From Vitrella brassicaformis (lineage: Eukaryota; Sar; Vitrellaceae), in assembly GCA_001179505.1 (NCBI GenBank), contig CDMY01000344.1, positions 49,414 through 111,654 on the forward strand: DNA of 62,241 nucleotides, written 5' to 3'. This document shows positions 22,545-31,681 of this stretch, piece by piece. Positions within the stretch are counted from its first letter, which is position 1. Each line of letters starts with the position of its first letter. The notes beneath the pieces are model-generated. The model was given only the letters and a program-made list of their open reading frames with translations, did not search any database and was not told the origin of the DNA. The translations under genes were made by a program, and so were the position numbers.

Positions 22545-24497
22545 TCAGTCGATGCCCAGCGCCACGAACAGCCGTGTGGTCTCGTCGATGTAACCCAGCT
22601 GCCGCCATTCGAACACGCAGTCGTCATCGCCGACGTGAGCGTTGAAGCCCTTGACCACACCCGTCACACCATGGCTGGCCGCCTCGTCCAGCCGGGCTTT
22701 GTGGACGACCTCACGCACACCCAGCAGCCGATGCTGCCCACCCTGCTGACCCCGAACGGCGAAGCACTGCAGCGGCACTCGCACCATGACGCCGCCCACA
22801 TTGGCCATGTCGCCGATGACCTCCCTGTTGCTGGATGTCCGTGTGGCGGCCGACTTGACGAAGTGCGCCACGGCCGCCTTGACGCGGCGCCTCAGCGTCG
22901 AGTCGCTGATGAGGTACTCGTCGATGGCCGCTGCTGCAGCGGGCGGCTCGTACAGGAAGGCGCCGATCTTCCAGCCGATGGCCTCTGCCTCGTGTGGTCC
23001 GAATGAGAGGGGGGAGGGGGCGGGGTCTCTGCCGTCGTGGTGGGGGGCGAGGGGCAGCAGACGGGCGAGCAGCATCGAGTGGTCGCGCTGGGGGGCGAGG
23101 GCGGTGTTGATGGCCGACATGGTCACATCAGACAGACCATTCAGCACCGTGGCATACTCGGCCAGCACCAGCTGGCGCTCACGTCGCTGCACGTGGCTGG
23201 CTGCTCGCATGCGCATTATGGACGGGCCGGCGCCGACTCTCAGGATGGTGCGGATGATGGTCTGAAGATTGGGAATGTCCCGTGTGCGGATGTCCTCCTT
23301 GATGTCTTCTGCCGTGCCGTCGTCATCCACGCGCCGATTGTAATGATCGAGCCGACCGGCAGCGATGGCGAGAGGGGTGCTGGTGGGGACACTGGTCGTC
23401 CCCCTGTTGATGTCGTCAGCTGGCAGATGGCCACATAGCCACTCAGTGACGCGAAGAGATTCGTGAATCACAGCTTCGTGCAACGGCGTGTCGCCAAAAC
23501 CGCTTGTTGAATTGATTGTGGCGTTGTTTTCCAGCAGTAGGTCCATGTACTGGTAGATAAAGCACTGAGAGAAGCGACCTCTGTCTCTGGTGGCTGCCCA
23601 GTGCGCCAAGCCGAAGCCGCCAGGACCTCGTTCAGTCGCCAGTGTGCTGTCGAGCTGGATGAGCCGGCGGTAGATGGCCATCAGCAATCTCTCACACTCG
23701 GGGGTAGGCCGACACATACTGTGGTCCTCCGGCAGCCGCATCACCAGGAATCCGCGAAGCTGGACGCCCCGTTGCAACAGAAGCCTCACTGCCGGCCTGT
23801 TGGCCGCCGCAACCGCGACACGGATGGGTCTTGACTCCCTGTTGGCGAATCGGGCATTGACGTCGGCCCCGCCGTCGATCAGTGCGGTCATGACGGCATC
23901 TTGGAGCTGAGGAGATGGCCAGCGGGGCAGCCTGACGGGAAGCCGCCCATTGTCTTGTTCCTCTGCCCAGATGGACGGGATGGTGGACTCGGTCATGTCG
24001 TCAATGACAAGAGATAGCAGCGGATAAACCCCAGCCATTGCCTCTTTGTCTTCACCATCACCGCCGTCCTCCATGTCGTCCGCCCGGTGCCGCAGTGAGG
24101 GCTCGACACTCGGGTTCGCCCCCTGCTGGATGAGCTGCGTCACTTGGTCTGCATCGGTGAGTGTGCGGCGGATCACACCGGTAGCAAGCTCCCGAGTGGA
24201 ATCGCTGGTGCCCTCATCGAACTGGGTGTCGACGCCATCTAGTTGCAGCCACGCTGACATACCTGCGACACACACAAGCAGGCACACAGGCACGGATGAG
24301 CCCTCAGCACTGAGTCAGCAGCCACATGGGAATGATCTTGCTTTGATGTTGGCCGTACCTGCGTCGGCAAATGTGCTCTTTGACGATGAGGTGGCCTCAG
24401 AGACCACGGCGTCGTCGCACACACCGTCGTCGCACACACCTGCAGAAGACACAGCACGATGAACTGTTGACTCGTTTTGCCGCCGCCTGAAGGACAT
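22545..24497 (-). CDS. Ankyrin-repeat-like protein (copy 2 of an inverted pair)
   Basis: Two exons. Exon 1 (24359-24497) reads MSFRRRQNESTVHRAVSSAG, then a duplicated VCDDG/VCDDA motif, ending STFADAG. The donor phase (GCA G|GTACGG) joins exon 2 (22545-24262) at GT-ATG to give ADAG-MSAWLQLDGVDTQFDEG. Exon 2 parallels the plus-strand gene at 5439-7106 along its whole length. Ankyrin-like pieces include LIDGGADVNARFANRESRPI, LLLENNATINSTSGFGDTPL and HEAVIHESL. The 3' roughly 230 codons are almost unchanged between copies (shared MLLARLLPLAPH and RRRVKAA.AHFVKSAATRTSSN). The middle ankyrin section differs much more, with short indels. No membrane segment or signal is seen. Function is unknown beyond probable protein-protein binding. 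Confidence 0.82.
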
Positions 24498-24887
24498 GAT
24501 TGTCCGCTTGCCTCCCAATTTCTTGCTTCTCACTTCACTTCCAGGCACAATTCTCCGATGTGTCAGGAGATGTGTCAGGGGGTAGGCACACTTCTTCGGT
24601 TCTGCTCTCCCGCAACGGCAGCAGTTTCATGGAGCACCCTAGGCGGCCGGAAAACCTGCGAGCTGGTGCCTCGGAAGAGGTTCACCAGTGTGTACCCTTG
24701 TCTAGAGCATTCGGTTGATTGACAAGAGGGAGGGAGATGCTCGTTGTTTGGTCCTCGTCCTTCGTTTCATTTACAATTTGCCGCGATTTGGCCAGGATCA
24801 TCTTCGCGTTCATCCTCGCGGCGGCGTCATCATTTGTCGCCCATCACACCACCACCCACATCATCTTCGCATTTGTCGTCATCATCG
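24498..24887. promoter_or_regulatory. Divergent intergenic region
   Basis: 390 bp between the minus-strand ankyrin-like start (24497) and the plus-strand start at 24888. It is pyrimidine/CATC-rich near 24800-24885. No specific motif beyond orientation supports a promoter. Confidence 0.3.
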
Positions 24888-27606
24888 ATGGATTCAGGGG
24901 AGGTTGAGCATCGCATGACGGCCCGTCAGGCCGCCCTCGCAGCTGCAGGTGCGGGTGAGAAGCGCAAGCCAGCGATGGATGTGGACGTGAGCAGTGACGG
25001 TGAGGACCTCCTGGAGAGGGGCCGCCGCAAAGCCAAAGCCGACAGAAAGAGCCAGCAGGTGGACAAGAAAGGCAAGGCGGCTGCCGGCAAGGCCAAACCC
25101 AAGAAGGAGGGCGGCAGATCTAAGGCTCAAGCGACAGAGGAGGACCGTCAGATGGAGGTACGCTCAGATCATGCGATGGGAAGGGGTGATGTGATGTGAC
25201 TGATTGAATGTCAGGTCAAGTCTCCTCTGGAGGAGTTGCCTGAGGCCCTGTGGATGGGCGAGGGTTTGGGCGCCTTGGTCGGTTTCGTGTCGTGCATGGA
25301 GTCGCTGTCGAGCGTCAACAGCTACTTCCGCTCCCTCACCCAGCAGGCCATCATGCACCCCATACTCGACCTCGACGCATCGCCCACCATGAACATCGCT
25401 AAGAAGTGGACAGGTCAGCAAGGAAGGAGGGAGAGGAGGGAATGGCTGGATGGATACCTTTGTCATGTTCATGTGTGTGTGGTGTCCTGATGCAGGTCGT
25501 CGTTTGTCTGAGTGTGTGAGCATCGTCATCAACCACCGGCCCACCCCTTCGTTGGTGTATCTGCTGGAGAGCCTCTCGGCCAAGGTTGAGAGTGTGGATC
25601 TGCAGTGCCCCTAGGAGCCACCCACCGACAAAAAGGGCAACGACCTTCCCGACTACCGCGCACTGGCGGCCTTCGAGCGCGACAATCGCAAGAGGAAGGG
25701 CAACTTCAGCCGCATCAGGCTGCCACACAAGAAGGTGACGAGGGAAGGGGAGAGGTGGACAAAGCACGGACAAAGACGTCCCCCACACACGCTGTATATT
25801 CCATCTATTGATCAATCAGGGGCCGATCGTGTTTGAGCATTTGGAGTCGGCGAGCATTCGCAGTGTGTGGGTCAAGATCGCAGAGGACCGTGAGTACCAG
25901 CTGCCGGCCCTCAAGAACCTCGGTTTGGTCAACCTCGACACGCGTGCGCCCCGCCAGTGGATCCGAGAAGGAGGCATCAAGTCGCTGCATCTCATATCTG
26001 ACGAGGTGGGCGACTGAGGGAGGGAGGGAGGGAGGGAGGGAGGGAGAAAGGGAGGGAGGGGGGACCCATTCATGTGGTCGCAGATCCATGTCCTGTGTGT
26101 ATTGCAGGACGATCCCAGCTGCTCCCTTGAGGTGCGGCTCGACCAAGTGGCGGATTTCCTCAAGGACACACCCTCAGGTATATAAGCAAGCAGAGGACCG
26201 ATGCTGATGGCCCACCCCATCCATCTCTCTGTGTTTGTATGTGTGTGATGGATGTAGCCAAGAGCCTGACGTCGTTGACCGGTCGCGTGTCGTTCCACAA
26301 GCAGAGCCAGTCCGAGTTGGTGGCCGAACTGCACGGACTGTTCGTGTACACCGACGAGGACAGCAAGGTGCCCGATGACGCGTTCATGGACCACATCGCG
26401 ACGATGATGGGACCGCTGGATGAGATCGAGATGGGACTCGCCGAAGTGCAGACATCGCAATACATCCAGGTGGGTGGCTGCTGACAAGCTTGGTGGGTGG
26501 GTGGGTGCGTGCGTGGCTGTTGGACCCGCTGATGGAGGAACTTACCCACCACTGACTCACTCGTGTCTCCATGCATCTTCCGTTCAATCAGAAGCTGCAT
26601 CGTTTCCGCTCCTAGCTCCTGAGTGCTGACGCGGTCGAGACGTACTATCACAACCTGCCCCCAACACCCCGAAGCCCCGCTTGGCGGCACAACCGACGCC
26701 GCGAGGCCAACAAGACCTCCACGGACCTCCACCTCCACATGCCCTTCACCGGCAATGGGGAGGTCCTGGCCGACTGCCTCGACACGGTGCAAGTGTGCTG
26801 TCGACAGGCCAACCAGGTCACCCTCGACGCACGCAGCGGCCCAGGCCACGTCGACCCCATCCCCGGCCTCGACTCACTCCTCAGGTGCGAGTCGGCAACC
26901 GAGCTCACCATCACGGCGGGCGGCGTTGGCGAGCAGCTCCCCTCCTACGTGCTCGACGAGCCCTCGTCGGTCTTCCCGATCGTCTCGTCTGTGGTCGTGT
27001 CGCAGCAGGGGCGGGGCGAGGACTTCTATGAGTGTGGGGCGGGGGAATGTGCTGCGTGCTCTCTCTCCCTCTTTGCATGAGGTGCGCTTCGAGCTGACCG
27101 CCCGTCATGAGCCTGCGGCCACGTGCACCCTGGTGCCTGATGGCCTGGGCTTCATGTCGAGCGAAGGCAAGGAGCTGGCCGTGCAGCTGAGGTGGGAGTT
27201 TTGCCCGAACTCGCCAGGTCATTCCTTCGAGTGGGATTTGTGTGGGGACAGCGAGGCAGGCAAGGCTCTGATGGAGAGCGGGCGTGTGTCGTGTCTTGAT
27301 GTGCACATCGCTGGCGGGCTCATTGCATCCGACGCCCGACGAATGTACACGTCGTTTGCTGAGTGTGTGGTGGAGGCCTTTTCCAGCTTCCCTGTCATCA
27401 AGTGTGTGGTGCTGTCTGCTGAGAGAAAGCCCCTCTACGCGCGCACCTTTGCCCTGGTGGATGTGCTGAGGAAGGCAGGCAAGAAGAGGGTGCGGGTGAC
27501 AGAGAGGACAGATGGCACTGTGGTGCTGCGGCCAAGCCAGGCGAGGAGGAAGGCCAAGAGAGAGGAGGGCAATATTGTCGTCAAGAAAGAGGAAAAGGAG
27601 GGGTAA
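24888..27606 (+). CDS. Unknown protein with an in-frame TAG; possible pseudogene
   Basis: Plus-strand multi-exon gene starting MDSGEVEHRMTARQAALAAA, then a Lys-rich, nuclear-like basic region (KAAAGKAKPKKEGGRSKAQA). Exons read in phase: LPEALWMGEGLGALVGFVSC, RRLSECVSIVINHRPTPSLV, FERDNRKRKGNFSRIRLPHK, GPIVFEHLESASIRSVWVKI, LTGRVSFHKQSQSELVAELH, HMPFTGNGEVLADCLDTVQV and, last, VRFELTARHEPAATCTLVPD to EEGNIVVKKEEKEG (stop 27604-27606). The frame carries a TAG at 25612-25614, yet coding continues in the same frame. A 30-nt GT-AG intron (25585-25614) would remove it. Near 27000-27070 the join to the last exon needs an unusual donor. I recognise no family. Basic stretches suggest a nuclear or nucleolar protein, but this is weak. 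It could also be a decaying gene. Confidence 0.55.
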
Positions 27607-28405
27607 AGACATAGACAAACACAAAGACGACTGCATGTTAACACGTTCATGAGCCGCAGACGTATGGGTGCTTTTGCTCGTTGTCTGTCCACGCGAGATG
27701 TATGCCACCGCATGTTGTGTGCAAGTATGCATGCCTCGAGCCTTCCACTGAAAGGAACATTCATTCTAGCTACGCAGCGAACAGTCAAACAAAGTGTCAT
27801 GCGTGCATGCAGCCGTTTAACAGACGCACGACTAGTATCTTTGACCAGGAGGAGAGTCACTTGCCAACACATGTGCAGCACACACATTGTCTGTCGAGGC
27901 CATCATACACGAAGCGTAAATCATGTCTCTGTCGAATATAAAATGTAGGCAACGATTTCAATGTGTCTCGCCATTCGCTTGAAGTAGGCCAGCTCAGAGT
28001 CATCCTGTCGCACAGAGGCAAGACACCGAGAGAAGAGAAGAGAAGAATGAATGCCGTCATGGATGGATGGACGGGTGTGTGTGTGTCGGTGCTCGTCGCG
28101 TCACCTGGTCAGTATCGGTACGTTTGTGGTGGTCTTGGCTCGAGTCGGAGAAGGGGATGCGCACCTGAGGCCCATCGAGGGTTGTCGGCTAGCCTTCGAT
28201 GGGCGACACACGCTCCTGCTGCAAACACACAGATAAGACAAGAAGGAATGGATGGATGTGGAGTGGCTGGGCTTCTCGTGGGTAGGGGCAGCAGCGTAGG
28301 TGGTGAAGGTTCCGCAAATATAAATTGTAGGCAGCAATGTCCTGAGGCAGCAGACAGGCACACAGCCACTTTGTCTCGCCTGTGCAGGGCCTACTTTCGC
28401 TCTGC
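27607..28405. other. Intergenic repeat-bearing region
   Basis: No gene seen. It contains 'AATATAAAATGTAGGCAACG' (about 27935-27955). A close relative 'ATATAAATTGTAGGCAGCAA' lies at about 28317-28337 and another 'CATAAAATGTAGGCAACAAT' at about 37453-37472. These mark a dispersed repeat that borders the duplicated units of this region. Confidence 0.5.
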
Positions 28406-29770
28406 TCACCGCATTCTCCTCTTGCACAAATGAAAACCGTAGACCACATCGGCGAAGCCACAGCCACACGACTTCTTCGATGCTGCACATCACATCACAT
28501 CACATTGCACCATCTACGTATGTACCACCTATCTCTCCGCGTCTGTATATGTGTGGTTGTGTGGGCGCCCAGCGTACCGGGCTGTTCGGTGGACGGTGCT
28601 GGTGCTGCTCTTGCGAACACAACAGGGCGTGGTATGGCTGAAAGAAATTGTGCAAGACAGACACGGGGAGAGACGTACCCTCACAAAGCAAGACGCAGCA
28701 CATGTTTTGTCGAACGCACCGGTATTTGTGTGGATAAGGTTGGGCGGCAACGGTGTTCTGACCGCCCACACAGGCCGTGTAGCTGCACAGTCGAACAAAG
28801 AGGCAGGCAATCGGTGAGCGCGTTGTCCATCCATCCGTGTGTTTGTTCTACCAATACTGGCGAGGTATGTCGGATATGTGAACGTCGGCTTGGTCGGATA
28901 CATGGTCGCCCCCATACCGAATGCTGACACCACACACACACACACACACTCACATAGCTCACTCATGCCACTGCCTGTCTGTATCGCCCACGCACCTATC
29001 GTAGGGTTGTGGTGCATATGCAGTGATGTGTTGTGTGATCTCGTACTCATAGTGCGCCGCTTGGCGGGCGGTAGTTGTGGTGTGGTAGTTGTGGTGGCGG
29101 GTGGTAGTTGTGGGCAGGAGGGCGTGGCACGGCTCCACGCACTGAGAGAGAGACAACCAGTAAGTGCGTTGTCTGTCCAGCCGTATGTTTGTCCTACCTA
29201 CCGCTACTCGGCATGATGGGTGAGGCGCTGCAACATACGCTGACGCGACACACACATGCAGCTCATCCCATCAATACCTTCCTGTCTTTGCTGTCCACTG
29301 CCTGTTTGTATCACTCACCCACCCACCCACCAATCCTGGAGTAAATCGCCGGCGTGCAGTGCACCGTCCTGCAAGGCCACACACACATACCCAAATACAG
29401 GGAAATGGCCTGCACATGTGTTCCAGGCTCACTGACATGCGATGGGAATCCTGCTGCTGGTACATGTACTGACCAACCACTGCACACACGCAGTAACAGC
29501 ACGAGATGGATGGAAAGAGAGGACACAGCTCATCTACCTGGTGCCGAGCTTCCAACGGCACCTCGCTTGATGACAGGCTGAGCGGCAGGCTGCTGCGAGA
29601 GCCCGCCACTCGTCGGGGGTGAACGAAGACTGACAGAAGGTAGAATGCTCAGTCACCAGACAAGTAGCCGTAGCCTCTCACCCTTCAGCTCTTGCTCTAG
29701 CGCTACAATGCGACTGTCGCGGTCTTGCAGAAGCGCCTCCTTGTCTCGCAGTTCCGCATCACGTTCCTGA
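28406..29770 (-). CDS. Coiled-coil/Cys-tail family unit A, 5'-truncated
   Basis: Minus-strand exon series with the same order as the 3' half of the plus-strand gene at 31682-35765. The coiled-coil exon (about 29676-29769) reads ERDAELRDKEALLQDRDSRI and ends ELKG. Then come a Ser/Leu/Arg-rich exon (about 29520-29630), an exon ending PQPYDR (about 29010), an exon with FGMGATMYPTKPTFTYP (about 28850-28920), an exon with RPVWAVRTPLPPN (about 28710-28790), and the last exon ASKKSCGCGFADVVYG ending at TGA 28406-28408. Splice phases are all type 1 where checked. Only about 200 bp separate its first exon from the stop of unit B, so the upstream exons seen in the paralogues are missing. It may be a 5'-truncated duplicate or an alternative 3' end of unit B. 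Function unknown. The Cys cluster could be a lipidation or metal site. Confidence 0.45.
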
Positions 29771-29967
29771 AGGCACATGCAGGCAAGCACACAGACCGAC
29801 AGACATCTAGGAAAGGCACACAGGTACGCAGGCCGATCGATATCCACACCAACAATCATGGCCTCATGTGGGCCGTGTCTTCTCTCTTCCCTCTTCCCTT
29901 TTCCCCCTCCCCCCATCCATGCATCCATCCCTCCTCCCCCCCCACTTGTGTGTCCAGCCCCCCCTTC

Positions 29968-31330
29968 TCATGTCTTGCCGAAGATAAAGCTCGAGATGGC
30001 CTCGACGCACCCGCAGCCGCACGACTTGTTGGTGGCTGCGCATCGTGCGACACCACACCACATAGCACACGTGCCGTCGCTTTGTGTGTGTGTGTGGTTG
30101 TGTGATAGCATACGTGTGCGTGGCTTGGCCAGGGATGGTTGTTGTGGCGGGGTCCTGTGGGCGGGCCGTGGCATGGCTGCGTGGAGGGCTGTAGAGTACA
30201 GAGAGAGAGACGAGCAATCAGGAAGTGCGTCCACGTGTATGTCGAACGCACCGCTACTGGCGACGAGCGTGGGAGTGTGTGTCTTGGTCGGCCACACAGC
30301 GGGTGCAGCTGTACAGCCCAACACAACACAGGTGCATCCCAGTGGTGCCTTCCTACACCCACTTACCACAATATCGATAGACCGTCGGCTGCCGATAGCC
30401 ATAGACGGGCGCGTGGATCATGAAGTGGGGGTAGGCCTGCGTGTGGTTCTTGTTGACGAGACGACGGATGGCGGGCTCCCACCTCGCTGCCTGGCCCGCT
30501 GCTGCTGGCTGTGTATTCGCTGGCAGCGGGTGCTCGGGCATGAACGCACACGATCTGCATCCATTCGCATACGCAAACACACACACACACACAGAGAGAT
30601 AGGGAAATGTGTGTGTGTGTTTTCTGCAGTGTAGCGGCGTACGTTTGGGTCTGGTTGCGGGCTTCTGATACACATGAGAGAAAGAAGAAAGAAGAATGCA
30701 CACACACATACACTCATGGCACTCATACTGAGTCACCAAACAAGTAGTGTGTGTGTGTGGCCGTGGCCCCTCACCCTTGAGCTCTGCCTCGAGTGCTGCG
30801 ATACGGTTGTCCCGCTCCTGCAGCAGCGCCTCCTTGTCACGAAGCTTGGCATCGCGGTCCTGAAGCCACAAGCGACAAGCACGCAGACCTCTTTTTGTCT
30901 GATTAAAGTGTCCTGCATCCATCCCACTCTTGCTCTGCTCACGTCGATCGTCTTCTGCAGGGCCTCAACGGTGCGCTCTAGGTCCTCCTTCTGCCGTCTC
31001 AGGGCTCGATAGTCCTATACAGCAAGAAGCACCTTGTAATTCTCCTCCATTTCCAGGTAGGCCTCCTGCATGGCATCTCACCTCTTTTTGCTTTAGGAGT
31101 GTCTCGACGCTCCTATACAGATAAACACACATACACACAAAGGCGCCGCATCCAGGGTGATCGGCCACTCCTTGTCAGGCGTCAACTCACGACGGTCGTC
31201 CTGTTGCACACACACACAGAGAAGAGAAGAGGCGAAGGAATGAATCAATGAATGTGTGTCGGTGCCCCTCGCTCACCTGATCGGTCCGCTCATGGTGCAC
31301 CTCACGGTGGGCTCGGCTCGGCTCAGCAAT
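29968..31330 (-). CDS. Coiled-coil/Cys-tail family unit B
   Basis: Minus-strand paralogue. From the 5' side: an exon end REVHHERTDQ (about 31280-31320), an exon DDRRELTPDKEWPITLDAA (about 31140-31195), a short exon ERRDTPKAKR, then DYRALRRQKEDLERTVEALQ (about 30935-31012), the coiled-coil exon DRDAKLRDKEALLQERDNRI ending ELKG (about 30770-30860), an exon with NKNHTQAYPHFMIHAPVYGY (about 30370-30550), AAPAVWPTKTHTPTLVASS (about 30250-30305) and the last exon ATNKSCGCGCVEAISSFIF with GKT and stop at 29968-29970. The stretch AMQEAYLEMEENYK, coding in the plus-strand gene, here lies between splice sites and runs into a TAG. That exon has apparently decayed into intron. The start codon was not found. 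Function unknown. Confidence 0.45.
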
Positions 31331-31681
31331 TCAGTAGCCGGGGGGACCCCTCTCAGCAATTCAGTACGTCCACGTGAGTGTTGGGTCGTTCACCTGGTCA
31401 GTGTGGTAAGGACCCCTCATTGCTGCCGCTCCAGCTGTCCTCCCCAGAACAACAGCAGCAGCAGCAGCAGTAACAGCAACAACCAACAATAACAGTGACA
31501 ACAAAAAAGACGGATAGCCAAATAGAGCTGCAGAAATCGCTCAAATGGTCCCGTCTCTCCTTTCTCGACGGTCGAGGCGCCGTGTAACTGACCCCTGCCC
31601 TACCACAGGAGTGTTGAGGTTTGCGTTTCCATAGAATTGCATCGCATTCCGTCCTATTGGGAGCTCTAGATACCCATAGTC
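31331..31681. other. Spacer between inverted family members
   Basis: Lies between unit B (leftward) and the plus-strand gene (rightward). It holds a direct repeat CTCAGCAATTCAGTA (31323-31337 and 31351-31365) and an (AGC)n tract at 31448-31470. It may contain upstream exons of unit B or both promoters, but I cannot define them. Confidence 0.4.

Noticed and set aside
30935-31085. Possible 18-nt intron in unit B (AAG|GTGCTT ... GTATAG|GAC) removing an in-frame TAG
   Set aside because: A normal 65-nt intron from AAAAAGAG|GTGAGA to the same TAG acceptor fits the genome's usual splice signals. The skipped codons are better seen as a decayed exon.
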